From assembly GCF_001592745.1 (NCBI RefSeq), contig NZ_LUKD01000001.1, positions 1,632,848 to 1,696,847 on the forward strand: a DNA stretch of 64,000 bases, written 5' to 3'. Under the pieces are notes generated by a model that searched no databases, was not told where the DNA came from, and saw only the letters and a program-made list of their open reading frames with translations. Shown piece by piece: positions 54,481-64,000 of the stretch (its first letter is position 1; each line of letters opens with the position of its first letter). The stretch comes from Bdellovibrio bacteriovorus. GTDB lineage: Bacteria; Bdellovibrionota; Bdellovibrionia; Bdellovibrionales; Bdellovibrionaceae. Both the position numbers and the translations under genes were made by a program.

Positions 54481-55905
54481 TTAACAGTCGTAGTACAAGT
54501 GGAATTCGTACGGAACAGGTCTTTGCTGAACCGGACGCACTTCTTTGTCGATTTTGTACTGGATCCAAGTTTCGATCAGATCTTCACTGAACACGTCGCC
54601 CTTTTTTAAGAAGCTGCAGTTATCGCGAAGATTATTCAAACTTTCTTCCAAAGTTCCAGGGACAGAAGGAATTGCCGCTGCCTCTTGCGGAGGAAGGCCG
54701 TAAATATCTTTATCAAGTGGATCACCTGGGTGAATCTTATTGATAATACCATCAAGGCCCGCCATCAAGATCGCCGCCTCAGCAAGATAGATATTTGCCG
54801 TTGGATCTGGAGTACGGAATTCAATACGACGCGCTTTTGGATTTGGTCCTGAATTCGGGATACGCATTGCTGCAGAACGGTTTTTAAAGCTGTAAGCCAA
54901 TTTTGTTGGTGCTTCGAAACCTGGAACCAGACGTTTATAAGAGTTTGTCGTTGGATTGATAATGCCGCAAAGAGCAGGAGCATGTTTCAAAACGCCGCCA
55001 ATATAGTAAAGCGCCATTTCAGAAAGACCCGCATATTTGTTACCCGCGAAAAGATTTTTTCCATCCTTCCACAAAGACATATGAATGTGCATTCCAGAGC
55101 CGTTATCACCGAAAACAGGTTTTGGCATGAACGTCGCTGTTTTGCCGTAGCGTTTTGCCACGTTTTTAACGATGTATTTAAACCACATCATTTTATCGCC
55201 CATGTTCAAAGCTGTATCGAAGCGGAAGTTGATCTCGCCTTGACCTGCAGAAGCTACTTCGTGGTGATGACGTTCCACTTGCATTCCGCATCTTTCAAGT
55301 TCCAAGCAGATCTCGGTGCGTAGATCTTGTTGTGTGTCTGTTGGAAGAGCTGGGAAGTAACCTTCTTTGCTACGTACTTTGTAACCCAAGTTACGGCCGC
55401 CTTCATCGCGACCCGTGTTCCAAACAGCCTCTTCGCTGTCGATCATATAGAAAGCGGAGTTGCTGGTTTGTTCATAACGAACATCATCAAAGATAAAGAA
55501 TTCAGCTTCAGGACCGAAGTAAGCCGTATCGGCAATGCCTGTTGACTGCATGTAAGCGATCGCTTTTTTAACCAGCTGACGAGGGTCGCGGTTGTAAGGC
55601 TGCAGAGTCTCTGGCAAACAGACGTCACAGATAAGTGAAAGAGTTGGAACCTGCATGAATGGATCCATCATGGCTGTGCTTGGATCCGGCAAGATGATCA
55701 TATCAGATTCTTCAATACCTCTCCATCCGCGGATAGAACTTCCGTCAAAGCCGAAGCCGTTTTCGAAAGTTTCATCAGTCAATTGATGAAGGGGAACAGT
55801 TAAGTGTTGCCAAGTTCCGATCATGTCACAGAACTTGAGATCTACCATCTTTGCGCCTTTTTCATTGGCGAACTTCAGTACGTCTTTACCAGTCATCTGG
55901 GTCAT
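54481..55905 (-). CDS. glnA: Glutamine synthetase type I
   Basis: A 474-residue GS-I. Conserved pieces: [19 protein letters not shown]-like start of the active site, [27 protein letters not shown] (ATP/glutamate region), and the adenylylation loop [16 protein letters not shown] with a Tyr. It makes glutamine from glutamate and ammonia. The ATG at 55905 has GGAGG five bases upstream. It is the downstream partner of glnB. The C-terminus ends HLYYDC. Adenylylation control is expected but the adenylyltransferase is not in the window. Confidence 0.96.
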   Translation of the reverse strand: MTQMTGKDVLKFANEKGAKMVDLKFCDMIGTWQHLTVPLHQLTDETFENGFGFDGSSIRGWRGIEESDMIILPDPSTAMMDPFMQVPTLSLICDVCLPETLQPYNRDPRQLVKKAIAYMQSTGIADTAYFGPEAEFFIFDDVRYEQTSNSAFYMIDSEEAVWNTGRDEGGRNLGYKVRSKEGYFPALPTDTQQDLRTEICLELERCGMQVERHHHEVASAGQGEINFRFDTALNMGDKMMWFKYIVKNVAKRYGKTATFMPKPVFGDNGSGMHIHMSLWKDGKNLFAGNKYAGLSEMALYYIGGVLKHAPALCGIINPTTNSYKRLVPGFEAPTKLAYSFKNRSAAMRIPNSGPNPKARRIEFRTPDPTANIYLAEAAILMAGLDGIINKIHPGDPLDKDIYGLPPQEAAAIPSVPGTLEESLNNLRDNCSFLKKGDVFSEDLIETWIQYKIDKEVRPVQQRPVPYEFHLYYDC

Positions 55906-55937
55906 TTGGGCCTCCGAGCCTTGCTTAAAAAACAATC

Positions 55938-56351
<414 letters not shown>

Positions 56352-56510
56352 TTAATTTTTTTAATTGCTAATAACGCAAAACAGAAACTGTCACTTCTTG
56401 GAAAAAAAGAGCAACTGCTCAGAAAGCGGCTTGCGGTGCCCTGTGGTTTTTGGTACACACGGGACCTCTTTTAGGAAAAGCCACTATTGTTGTCGTACTC
56501 GGGGGGGATA

Positions 56511-57113
56511 ATGACTACAACACGTTTTTTCGTCTACGGATCTTTCTGTGAAGGCATGGTTCACTTTAACAAGATCCAAAATTTCTTGGAATCTTCAGTA
56601 CTTGCGCGCGTTAAAGCGACGGCTTACCGATTAAAAGTAGGCTTTCCGGCTATCGTTAAAGCCGGCAGTGACCTGGTTCCAGGTCAGCTAGTGGAACTGA
56701 AAAGCTCAGAGTTGCTTTTGAGCCTCATGGATGAGTTCCACGGCTACAACCGCCACGATCCAGATCAGAGTCTTTATTCTAGAGAAGAAGTGGATGTGTA
56801 TCCAGAAGGCTCATCGGCTCCAGTCCGCGCTTGGATTTACTTCCTAAATCCATTAAAACTTCCGGTGAATGCCGCTGTGATTCCTGGCGGAGACTGGAAA
56901 CGTTCTCTGGAAGAACATCCATCTTTGACGTCAAAGCTTTCAGAAAAGCAAGTCACGTACATTCAAAAGCTAGGAAAATCGACTGGCCGAGAGATTGTTC
57001 CTATTGACCTGACTTTGTATCGCGAACTCATGAACTTAGAGCTGATCGTCGATAAAGGTCGTCGTTTAGCTTTATCCAAACTTGGCCAAGAGGTTTATAA
57101 GCATCTTGCCTAG
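56511..57113 (+). CDS. Gamma-glutamylcyclotransferase-like protein
   Basis: A 200-residue protein with the GGCT-fold start FFVYGSFCEGMVHFNKI, then FPAIVKAGSDLVPGQLVELK and DEFHGYNRHDP. Members include gamma-glutamylcyclotransferases and gamma-glutamylamine cyclotransferases. The C-terminal 80 residues extend beyond the usual GGCT length and may form an extra helical domain. The ATG has GGGGGG four bases upstream. The last bases overlap the trmL start. Confidence 0.85.
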   Translation: MTTTRFFVYGSFCEGMVHFNKIQNFLESSVLARVKATAYRLKVGFPAIVKAGSDLVPGQLVELKSSELLLSLMDEFHGYNRHDPDQSLYSREEVDVYPEGSSAPVRAWIYFLNPLKLPVNAAVIPGGDWKRSLEEHPSLTSKLSEKQVTYIQKLGKSTGREIVPIDLTLYRELMNLELIVDKGRRLALSKLGQEVYKHLA

Positions 57114-57591
57114 TTCTGATTCGCAAAAACTTTTCCGCATTGTTCTGATCGAGCCCGAAATTCCGCAAAACACCGGAAACATCGGGCGCACCTGTGTTGC
57201 CACCAACTGCGAACTGCACTTGGTTGGCAAAATGGGTTTTGAAATCAACGACACCAACTTAAAACGCGCCGGCCTTGATTACTGGCCCCATCTTTCTTGG
57301 CATCGCCACGCCACGTTTGAAGACTGGTGGAGCAAAGTCGAAGACACATCCCGCATCTGGCTCTTCACAACAAAAACAAAACGCACATATTTCGAACCCA
57401 AATTCCAACCAGGCGACTGGTTCGTCTTCGGAAAAGAAACAAAAGGCCTAGATCCTGACCTCTTACTAAAATACCCAAACCAAACAGTAACAATCCCCAT
57501 GATCGGCGAAGGAGCGCGCAGCCTAAACCTCGCTACTAGCGTTGCTATTGCTGCTTACGAAGGGGTTCGTCAGGTTAACTATTCGAAGTAG
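57106..57591 (+). CDS. trmL: tRNA (cytidine/uridine-34-2'-O)-methyltransferase (SpoU family)
   Basis: A 161-residue single-domain SPOUT enzyme: IPQNTGNIGRTCVATNCELHL, FGKETKGLDPDLL and ARSLNLATSVAIAAYEG form the knotted SAM site. It methylates the wobble base of tRNA-Leu. The start is ambiguous; TTG at 57106 (eight-base overlap with the upstream stop) is chosen over TTG at 57082. A long palindromic element begins 21 bases after its stop. Confidence 0.9.
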   Translation: MPSSDSQKLFRIVLIEPEIPQNTGNIGRTCVATNCELHLVGKMGFEINDTNLKRAGLDYWPHLSWHRHATFEDWWSKVEDTSRIWLFTTKTKRTYFEPKFQPGDWFVFGKETKGLDPDLLLKYPNQTVTIPMIGEGARSLNLATSVAIAAYEGVRQVNYSK

Positions 57592-57611
57592 AGTTTGTCC
57601 TTCGCACGACG

Positions 57612-57783
57612 GATTTGCGCTTGGAAAGTGGGCTTAGCCTTAACCGCTGAGTCGCTTCGGCGGGCACGCCCTCCAGGCTCAGTCGGTGCCGAGCCTTTGG
57701 CTCGGTTCGCGCCATCGTGGCGCCACCGAAGGCCCTTCTTCGGACTCATCGCTTAAGGCTAAGCCCACTTCCAAGCGCAAATC
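57612..57783. repeat. Palindromic element A (conserved core, self-complementary arms)
   Basis: Outer arms of 32 and 31 bases, left arm starting GATTTGCGCTTGGAAAG; the right arm is its complement with one deletion. A core of about 110 bases has three internal hairpins, including CCGAGCC-TTT-GGCTCGG and GCGCCA-TCG-TGGCGC. Its core is homologous, inverted, to element B. No protein gene is supported. Confidence 0.8.
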
Positions 57784-58063
57784 TGGTGTAAAGAAAATCT
57801 TTTTCGGAAAAGAACTGATGTACTTGTATGCGAGAATTTAGAAATGCGTAGGAGTTTTCTGTAAGCTTCCGCGAGTGGTTTTTCTGGCCTTCGGCGTTTT
57901 TTAAAAAGCGCTATGAGTATTAATTAAAAAATTTTAAAAGACGAAACCAACTTAATTTTAGTCATCAAAATATCCCATGATTATTTGCTGCTGCTTCTGA
58001 CGCAAAGACGAAGACGGGGAATGAAGAGGAAAAATAAAGTTCCACAAAGTTAGCTTATGCGAG
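57784..58063. other. Intergenic stretch between two palindromic elements
   Basis: About 280 AT-rich bases without a supported gene. A GCG-TTTTTTAAAAA-CGC self-complementary run lies at about 57896. It probably carries part of the secA promoter region. Confidence 0.5.
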
Positions 58064-58216
58064 CCTTCTTGGAGGGGAATTTAGGTGGTGTGTCTCCGAA
58101 GAGAGGCCTTTGCCGGCGCCACGATGGCGCGAACCGCACAAAGTGCGGCGGCAACTGAGCCCGGATGGCGTGCCGAACGAAGCGAGAAACACCACCTAAA
58201 TTCCCCTCCAAGAAGG
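58064..58216. repeat. Palindromic element B (conserved core, self-complementary arms)
   Basis: Perfect 28-base arms, left arm starting CCTTCTTGGAGGGGAATTT. The core is inverted relative to element A and shares the run GCGCCATCGTGGCGCC and the block CTCGCTTCG...GGCACGCC. Its internal hairpin is CCGCAC-TTT-GTGCGG. Arms are unrelated to those of element A. Confidence 0.85.
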
Positions 58217-58333
58217 CGTCGTCCGAAGCCAACCTTTCGTCGAGGAAATGTATCTTTTCCGAATGAATGACGCAGACTAGTTATGGCACGTTACCTTGCC
58301 GCCTTAATGGATTTGGGTCTATTCTCTAAGACT

Positions 58334-61009
58334 ATGATTACACAAGCGCTTACAAAAATTTTCGGTACGAAGCATGATCGTGAAATGAAGAAGATCCAGC
58401 CTACAGTGGATCGTATCAATGCCCTAGAGCCAAAGATGGCGGCTCTCACGGATGAACAACTTAAAGCAAAGACTCCTGAGTTCCAAGAGCGTCTTCGAAA
58501 AGGCGAAACTGTTGATGATATTTTGCCAGAGGCGTTTGCGGTTTGTCGTGAAGCTTCGAAGCGTGTTTTGGGAATGCGCCATTACGATGTTCAGATGATC
58601 GGTGGTATCGTTCTGAATCGCGGTAACATTGCCGAGATGAGAACGGGTGAAGGTAAGACGCTTGTGGCGACTTTGCCGGTTTATTTGAATGCGCTTACTG
58701 GTAAGGGTGTGCATCTTGTGACAGTGAATGACTACCTAGTACGTCGTGACGCAGAATGGATGGGTCGTCTTTACGGTTGGTTGGGTCTTACGACAGGTAT
58801 CATCGTTCATGGTTTGAACGACCAACAACGTAAGCAAATGTACGCTTGTGATATCACTTACTGCACGAACAATGAATTGGGCTTCGACTATCTTCGTGAC
58901 AACATGAAGTTTGATTTGAATGACTACGTTCAACGTGGTCACAACTTCGCGATCGTGGATGAGTGTGACTCCATCCTTGTCGACGAAGCTCGTACGCCGC
59001 TGATCATTTCAGGTCCTGCGGAATCTTCAACGGATAAATATTATGCCGTGAACGCGATCATCCCTCACTTGAAGCGTGATGTTCACTTCACGATGGAAGA
59101 AAAAACGAAAACAGCTTCTTTGACGGACGAAGGTAACGCGAAAGTTGAAGAGTTGATGGGTCTTTCAAATCTTTACGATCCACAAAACATCGAAATTCTT
59201 CACCACGTTTACCAAGGTTTGAAAGCTTACTACCTTTATCGTCGTGACGTAGAATACATGATCAAAGATGGCGAAATCGTGATCGTGGATGAGTTCACGG
59301 GCCGTTTGATGCCGGGTCGTCGTTGGAGTGATGGTCTTCACCAAGCGATCGAAGCTAAAGAAGGCGTTGAAGTTAAATCTGAAAACCAAACTTTGGCGAC
59401 AATCACTTTCCAAAACTACTTCCGTATGTACACGAAGCTTTCAGGTATGACGGGTACGGCGGATACAGAAGCGGTTGAGTTCAAAAAAATCTACAATCTT
59501 GATGTGAATGTGATTCCAACAAACAGACCTATTCAGCGTAAAGACCAAGAAGACGTTGTGTATAAGTCTGAAAAAGCAAAATACAAAGCGATCACTGCCG
59601 ACATCAAAGAGCGTATCGCCAAAGGTCAGCCGATCCTTGTTGGTACCGAGTCTATTGAAAAATCTGAATCTTTAAGCGCGTATCTTCGTAAAGAAGGTAT
59701 TAAGCACGAAGTTCTTAATGCGAAACAACACGAACGCGAAGCAGAGATCGTAGCGCAAGCCGGTCGTAAGGGCGCTGTGACTATTGCTACGAACATGGCC
59801 GGTCGTGGTACCGACATCATGCTGGGTGGTAACGCAGAAATGTTGGCAAAAGCTTCTGTAGGCAATGATGATTCACCAGAATTCCAAGAAGCCTTGGCAA
59901 AAGTTAAACCTCAAGTTGAAAAAGAGCGTGCGGAAGTGCGTGAACTTGGCGGTCTTTATATCATCGGTACGGAAAGACACGAATCTCGTCGTATCGACAA
60001 TCAGCTTCGTGGTCGTGCTGGTCGTCAAGGGGACCCAGGTGAGTCTCGCTTCTATCTATCTCTAGAAGATAAATTGATGAGAATCTTCAATGGTGAGCGT
60101 ATCCAGAAAATCATGGAAATGCTGAACATTCCTGAAGATGAACCTATCACAGCGAAAATGGTGACAAACGCCATTGAAGGTGCGCAACGCAAAGTCGAAG
60201 GTCACAACTTTGATATTCGTAAAAACTTGATGGAGTACGACTCTGTCATGAACGCGCAAAGAAACGCGATCTATGGCATGCGCCGTAAGGTCTTAGAAGG
60301 CCAAGAGATCGAAAGAACCACTTTGGACTGGTTGGGTGACGTCGTTTCTAATCTTCTTGATACTTACGCTCCAGAGGGCGGCAAGAAAGAAGATTGGAGC
60401 ATGGATGGTTTGAACAATTCTCTTGTTCAAAGCTTCGGTTTCAAAATTGATTTTGCTAACATGCCAATCAACTCTGATACGGTGACAGACGCTGTGAAAA
60501 ACGGTGTTAAAGAAGTTTTTGAAAAACAAAAATCTTCAATGGGTCCTTTCTTTGAACAAGTTCAAAAAATGATTCTTCTTCAAAGCATCGACCATCACTG
60601 GAAGAACCACCTTTACGTGATCGATAAATTAAAAGAAGGTATCGGTCTTCGTGGTTATGCTCAGAAAGATCCTTTGATCGAGTATAAAAAAGAAGCCTTT
60701 AAAGCTTTTGAAAACTTGAATAACACGATCAAGAGCGATGCGATCGAAAAAATCATGCGTGTTCAATTGGTAGCGCAGCAATCAGAAGAACAAGTTCTTG
60801 AAAGCTTGCGCCCGGAAGAAGCGGATCTGGATGAGTTGGATTATTCTTCTCCTTCAGAAACTGACATTGGTCACACTCTTCCAGAAGTTGAGACTTCGGC
60901 AGATGCACCAACACGTAAGATGACTTTCCAAAGCGGACCTCGTGATGATCGTCCGATGAATCGTGAAGAACGTCGTCGCCTTGAAAAACAAGGTAAAGGA
61001 AAAAGATAA
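58334..61009 (+). CDS. secA: Preprotein translocase ATPase SecA
   Basis: An 891-residue SecA: Walker A region [32 protein letters not shown], preprotein-binding and helical scaffold parts, [18 protein letters not shown], and [20 protein letters not shown]. It drives proteins through SecYEG. The C-terminus ends [17 protein letters not shown] without the usual zinc-binding SEC-C motif (CxCxSGxxxxxC[HC]). The ATG at 58334 ([11 protein letters not shown]) matches the family start; two earlier Met codons have no ribosome-binding site. Confidence 0.97.
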   Translation: MITQALTKIFGTKHDREMKKIQPTVDRINALEPKMAALTDEQLKAKTPEFQERLRKGETVDDILPEAFAVCREASKRVLGMRHYDVQMIGGIVLNRGNIAEMRTGEGKTLVATLPVYLNALTGKGVHLVTVNDYLVRRDAEWMGRLYGWLGLTTGIIVHGLNDQQRKQMYACDITYCTNNELGFDYLRDNMKFDLNDYVQRGHNFAIVDECDSILVDEARTPLIISGPAESSTDKYYAVNAIIPHLKRDVHFTMEEKTKTASLTDEGNAKVEELMGLSNLYDPQNIEILHHVYQGLKAYYLYRRDVEYMIKDGEIVIVDEFTGRLMPGRRWSDGLHQAIEAKEGVEVKSENQTLATITFQNYFRMYTKLSGMTGTADTEAVEFKKIYNLDVNVIPTNRPIQRKDQEDVVYKSEKAKYKAITADIKERIAKGQPILVGTESIEKSESLSAYLRKEGIKHEVLNAKQHEREAEIVAQAGRKGAVTIATNMAGRGTDIMLGGNAEMLAKASVGNDDSPEFQEALAKVKPQVEKERAEVRELGGLYIIGTERHESRRIDNQLRGRAGRQGDPGESRFYLSLEDKLMRIFNGERIQKIMEMLNIPEDEPITAKMVTNAIEGAQRKVEGHNFDIRKNLMEYDSVMNAQRNAIYGMRRKVLEGQEIERTTLDWLGDVVSNLLDTYAPEGGKKEDWSMDGLNNSLVQSFGFKIDFANMPINSDTVTDAVKNGVKEVFEKQKSSMGPFFEQVQKMILLQSIDHHWKNHLYVIDKLKEGIGLRGYAQKDPLIEYKKEAFKAFENLNNTIKSDAIEKIMRVQLVAQQSEEQVLESLRPEEADLDELDYSSPSETDIGHTLPEVETSADAPTRKMTFQSGPRDDRPMNREERRRLEKQGKGKR

Positions 61010-61885
61010 TTGATCCCTTGTCCGAGTTGCCAGTCACCGGTAGAGATTCTTGATAAGCATTTGGGGACGTTATTCACGTGCCCCCATTGCAACGCAGTTT
61101 ACTTTATCGATTGGAACGGACAGCCTGAGATGGCGGAGCACGAACCCGAGGCGCCGCCGGAACCCGAAATACAACCGGGTACTGAGTTTGAAGGTGGTGC
61201 GGATTTTCAAGCCGGCACCTCTTTCGAAAATCCAACCCCGCAAGACTTCAATGCGTATGGCGTAAATCCGGTTGAGCCCGCACAAGACTTTTCTGCCGGC
61301 GCTGAGCCGACGGTTTATCAAGGACAGATTCCGCAAGAAGTTCCTGAAGAAAATACTCCACAGGAAGATCCTTATTTAACTCCAGCGGACGAGATTCCTC
61401 CGGGCAGTGAATTTGAAGTTCCAGGTGGTGATAATTATCAAACTTCGGATTCTTCTTACGATACGCCGGTAGAGGCTCCTGTCGAGACGCCTTTAGAAGA
61501 ACCGTCAGAGCCTATTGAAGAGGTTCCTTACGATTTCTCTCAGACTTTAGATCGCATGCCGGAGTCGACCACGAATGTGGCGACGCCCGATACTCCTGAT
61601 TTCTCGGACGTGACTGATTTTGCCAATGCCGACACCTTGGCTGGCCCAATGACTTATGCCGTGATCATTGAGGGTATAGAGTCCAGCCACCTGGTAATGC
61701 AGCTTAAAGAGGCTATGACGGATTCCCGCTTTGGTTGGGATGTGACTGAACTTCTAAATCAAATTGGTCAGGGAAGACTGGTCCTAAAAGGTTTGTCTCC
61801 GGCTAAAGCCAGCGTCCTAATCAACCGAATTAAATATCTGCCTTTTAAAATTTCTTGGAGGCAAGATGTACTCTCTGGTTCTTAA
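61010..61885 (+). CDS. Zinc-ribbon protein with long acidic/proline-rich middle
   Basis: A 291-residue protein. The N-terminal zinc ribbon is CPSCQSPVEIL...CPHCNAVYF with four Cys. Residues about 40-200 are Pro/Glu/Gly/Ser-rich and probably disordered. The C-terminal about 80 residues are folded (TYAVIIEGIESSHLVMQL; GRLVLKGLSPAKASVLINRI). It begins with TTG directly after the secA stop, so it is translationally linked. Family unknown. Confidence 0.7.
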   Translation: MIPCPSCQSPVEILDKHLGTLFTCPHCNAVYFIDWNGQPEMAEHEPEAPPEPEIQPGTEFEGGADFQAGTSFENPTPQDFNAYGVNPVEPAQDFSAGAEPTVYQGQIPQEVPEENTPQEDPYLTPADEIPPGSEFEVPGGDNYQTSDSSYDTPVEAPVETPLEEPSEPIEEVPYDFSQTLDRMPESTTNVATPDTPDFSDVTDFANADTLAGPMTYAVIIEGIESSHLVMQLKEAMTDSRFGWDVTELLNQIGQGRLVLKGLSPAKASVLINRIKYLPFKISWRQDVLSGS

Positions 61886-62465
61886 AATTTCGTTGAGCTT
61901 TTTGACACTATCTTCGGTGGCGGTGGCTAATGAAGCTCCGGCTGCTGAACATGGCGAAGCCCCTAAAGAAGGTGCAAAAGCCGAAGCTCCTCCGAAAGAA
62001 ATCAAATCCAGTGAAGATTCTTATGCCGTTGTACAAGCACGCGTGCAGGCTTTAGAAGCCAAAGTGCGTTCTGCCGAAACAGAAATTCAGAAGCTCATCA
62101 CTGAGAAACAACAAACAAAAGACTCTGCGCGTGTTGCCGAGATCATCAATCAGATGAAAACGTTGCATAAAGATCTGAACACGAACGTGAAAGAATACGA
62201 TCAACAGCGGGCTCTTTTGAAATACCGTTATCCAGAAAAAGGTCAAACGGAGAAGCGCGAGTACGAGCGCATCGAAGTGAAATCCATTGAAGAAATGGAA
62301 ACTCAGCTGAGCTTGGGGAACTCCGTGAAAAAGACTTTGCAAAAGGTGCGCATTCAATACGAGAAGCCTAACAAAAATGAAATGGGACACACGGTTGCCG
62401 AAGAAAAGAAAAAGTCCCCAGAGTCCGCGCCAAGTATCGTTGATCCGGTCATCCTAAAGAAGTAA
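61866..62465 (+). CDS. Secreted coiled-coil protein
   Basis: A 199-residue protein with signal peptide LSSVAVA. The middle is a strong coiled coil (VQALEAKVRSAETEIQKL; DLNTNVKEYDQQRALLKYR), about residues 60-120. It ends in a charged tail. GGAGGCAAG precedes the ATG, which lies inside the end of the zinc-ribbon gene. Probably periplasmic; partner unknown. Confidence 0.75.
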   Translation: MYSLVLKISLSFLTLSSVAVANEAPAAEHGEAPKEGAKAEAPPKEIKSSEDSYAVVQARVQALEAKVRSAETEIQKLITEKQQTKDSARVAEIINQMKTLHKDLNTNVKEYDQQRALLKYRYPEKGQTEKREYERIEVKSIEEMETQLSLGNSVKKTLQKVRIQYEKPNKNEMGHTVAEEKKKSPESAPSIVDPVILKK

Positions 62466-62531
62466 TAGTTCCTATATTGACTCTTATTTTGGACGTTATT
62501 TAATACTCCTCAGGGACACTGAGGGGTTTCA

Positions 62532-63494
62532 ATGAAACAATTTTCTTTCTTAATTGTATCGGCGTTAACGATCACAGCTTGTTCAGGTGGAGGCGGCTCC
62601 GGATCCGAAGCGCCGGTTGATCAATTCCGTCCTTTTGAAAAGCCAGCCAATGCGATGACGGCGGCGGATGTTACCTACTATACGGATCTCAACAAAGCCT
62701 TAATAAAAATCGTTCCCGCACCCAATGCTATCTTCACCTCTGTTGTCAGCGGGGCATCCGCAAAAACAGTGGAGGTTGAAGAAAGGCAAAAGTCCATCGA
62801 AAAACTTTCACCGGAAGGTGTGGCTCTTTTAAAGAGAATCAAAAAAGAATGTGAAGTCTTTCCCGCTTTCGGGGCACAGTGGGGAGATACACAAATTCGT
62901 GAAGGTTCAGTTTCGGGTGAACGGGCCCAGATGTCGATTGCAGCAAAAGGATGTCCGCTCAGCTTCGTCGAAGAAGGTGAAGCTATCACTCGCGTAAATA
63001 GCGTGCGCGCTGATAAATCTTCGCAAGTTGCAGAAATTTCAAATCAAGTGACTCTTAAACAGAAAGTGTTCAGTGTAATTCAAGATCCAAAACTGCGCGA
63101 ATCCACGAAGGTGGAACAATATACGTTAGAGCTGATTTCTGTAGGTAACGCCGACGTTAAAATTGAAAAAGAAAAGATGTCGATGATTATGAAAATCAGT
63201 GGAGCGGGACGCGTGGCTGTAAAGCTGGCAGATGGCGACACCGTCAGTGGACCACTTAAGCTACAGATGAGCGTAAATAGCGCGACCGGTGAAATGCAGA
63301 TGCAGTATCTTATGGACTTACAGACCTTGCGCGGAGCTTTGCGCATCGTCGCAGTTGCTTCGCAGGCGCAGACGGAGCTTTACATTAATGGAGAAAAAGC
63401 GGACCCAGCAGGGTTTGGCGATGCCATCAATCCGAAAAAAGGTCTGGGCCAAGCTCCACAGGCTTTCCGTAAGTTTTATTCCTTGTTGAAGTAA
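62532..63494 (+). CDS. Hypothetical lipoprotein
   Basis: A 320-residue lipoprotein with lipobox TITAC followed by a Gly/Ser linker (SGGGGSGSEAP). The body is beta-rich (ERAQMSIAAKGCPLSFV; RVAVKLADGDTVSGPLKLQM) and ends KFYSLLK. Two Cys may form a disulfide (KKECEVFP and KGCPLS). Family not recognised. GAGGGG is seven bases before the ATG. Confidence 0.75.
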   Translation: MKQFSFLIVSALTITACSGGGGSGSEAPVDQFRPFEKPANAMTAADVTYYTDLNKALIKIVPAPNAIFTSVVSGASAKTVEVEERQKSIEKLSPEGVALLKRIKKECEVFPAFGAQWGDTQIREGSVSGERAQMSIAAKGCPLSFVEEGEAITRVNSVRADKSSQVAEISNQVTLKQKVFSVIQDPKLRESTKVEQYTLELISVGNADVKIEKEKMSMIMKISGAGRVAVKLADGDTVSGPLKLQMSVNSATGEMQMQYLMDLQTLRGALRIVAVASQAQTELYINGEKADPAGFGDAINPKKGLGQAPQAFRKFYSLLK

Positions 63495-63519
63495 TTATGA
63501 CATAGATTGGGACGACCGC

Positions 63520-63548
63520 TTGACGGAAAAGCGTTCTTCCCCGATGAT
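63520..63548 (+). promoter_or_regulatory. Candidate promoter for leader ORF and rsgA
   Basis: TTGACG and GATGAT separated by 17 bases. The -35 box is good, the -10 box weak (4/6). Confidence 0.45.
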
Positions 63549-63577
63549 AGTTTTATATCCACGAACCAGGAGGGCCT

Positions 63578-63631
63578 ATGATTGTAAAATTCAATAAATC
63601 AAACAACAGCTCTCTGGGTCTATTCGCTTAG
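63578..63631 (+). CDS. 17-residue leader ORF before rsgA
   Basis: Frame MIVKFNKSNNSSLGLFA with a strong AGGAGG upstream. It is followed by paired inverted repeats, AGCTCTC (63608)/GAGAGCT and CTTAG/CTAAG, before rsgA. It may be a translated leader peptide for attenuation control. Confidence 0.45.
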   Translation: MIVKFNKSNNSSLGLFA

Positions 63632-63708
63632 TTTTAAATTCCTAAGACAATTCAAATCCACGAGAGCTCCATTTTTCTATTAACTTGAAAAACTATTGGA
63701 GTTTTTGC

Positions 63709-64000
63709 GTGAATTCATACTCACACCTCAATTCTTGGGGATGGGATTTATTTTTTGAACTACAAATTGAAAACAAAGAAGACGATCTGAAGTTGGCGCG
63801 CGTGATTGGTCAGGAAAGAGACCTTTACCGTGTGACATTTGGTGAATCGACCAGTCTTTTGGCGCAAGTATCAGGACGCTTTCGCCATGATTTTGCAAAT
63901 GCGCCCGGCGCGTTTCCCGCCGTGGGCGACTGGGTGCTTTGCCGTATGGAAGAGCATCAAGACAAAGCTCTTATCCAAAAAGTTTTAGACCGTCGCACGT
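63709..64000 (+). CDS. rsgA: Ribosome small-subunit GTPase RsgA (3' partial)
   Basis: The first 97 residues are visible; the rest lies outside the window. The start is GTG with GGAG about ten bases upstream. The N-terminal OB-fold segment (ARVIGQERDLYRV, AQVSGRFRHDFANAPGAFPAVGDWVL and KVLDRRT) matches RsgA, a GTPase that checks 30S subunit assembly. The circularly permuted GTPase motifs would follow beyond the edge. Confidence 0.88.
   Translation, partial: MNSYSHLNSWGWDLFFELQIENKEDDLKLARVIGQERDLYRVTFGESTSLLAQVSGRFRHDFANAPGAFPAVGDWVLCRMEEHQDKALIQKVLDRRT

Noticed and set aside
58050-58270. Overlapping 60-codon frames in palindromic element B
   Set aside because: They follow from the palindrome and have no ribosome-binding site or plausible protein.

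Overview
The window looks like a chromosomal segment of a Bdellovibrio-type predatory bacterium. This is inferred from the gene set and style, not from a search. It has Gram-negative envelope genes, many signal peptides and lipoproteins, dnaG next to rpoD, a PrkA/YeaH/SpoVR operon, secreted hydrolases and moderate-to-low GC. No phage structural genes, insertion sequences or CRISPR arrays were seen.

Layout. 0-8 kb: the end of a membrane-linked protein, a histidine kinase, and a chaperone-usher fimbrial locus of the archaic (Csu/spore-coat-U) type, with its likely major pilin on the opposite strand. 8-16 kb: envelope genes (short JAMM/RadC protein, LpoB-like lipoprotein with its COG3014 partner, PHA-regulator-like protein, pseudopilin-like protein, large TPR lipoprotein, LolB-like lipoprotein). 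15.5-21.3 kb: the stress operon prkA-yeaH-spoVR-SUI1, then an OmpR-type regulator. 21.4-28.1 kb: M48 lipoprotein peptidase, secreted protein-glutaminase-like enzyme, DEAD helicase, TadA-Nudix fusion, TerC and a secreted metalloprotease-like protein. 28.2-32.8 kb: rpsU, yqeY-like gene, dnaG and rpoD.

A CAU tRNA at 33.5 kb is followed by an AT-richer accessory island (33.6-39.7 kb). It holds three unrecognised genes (large PIN-like protein, membrane-tailed protein, nuclease-like protein), each preceded by an inverted repeat. This is the main candidate for an undescribed system. 39.9-53.9 kb returns to ordinary genes: DUF1697, YdeI-like, a histidine kinase, an RRM protein, infA, HxlR, a sorbosone dehydrogenase-cytochrome fusion, GYF-PilZ, clpP, parvulin, a chemoreceptor, EamA and DUF1328. 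54.0-56.3 kb on the minus strand is glnB-glnA followed by a GcvH-like protein that lacks the lipoyl lysine and has a long acidic tail.

56.5-64 kb holds a GGCT-like gene, trmL, then about 740 bp without genes that contains two long palindromic elements. They share a structured core but have unrelated, self-complementary outer arms. After these come secA (without its usual zinc-binding tail), a zinc-ribbon protein, two secreted proteins and the start of rsgA behind a short leader ORF.

All functional calls rest on reading motifs by eye. Start codons were often moved from the longest ORF to a site with a visible ribosome-binding site, as stated per entry.
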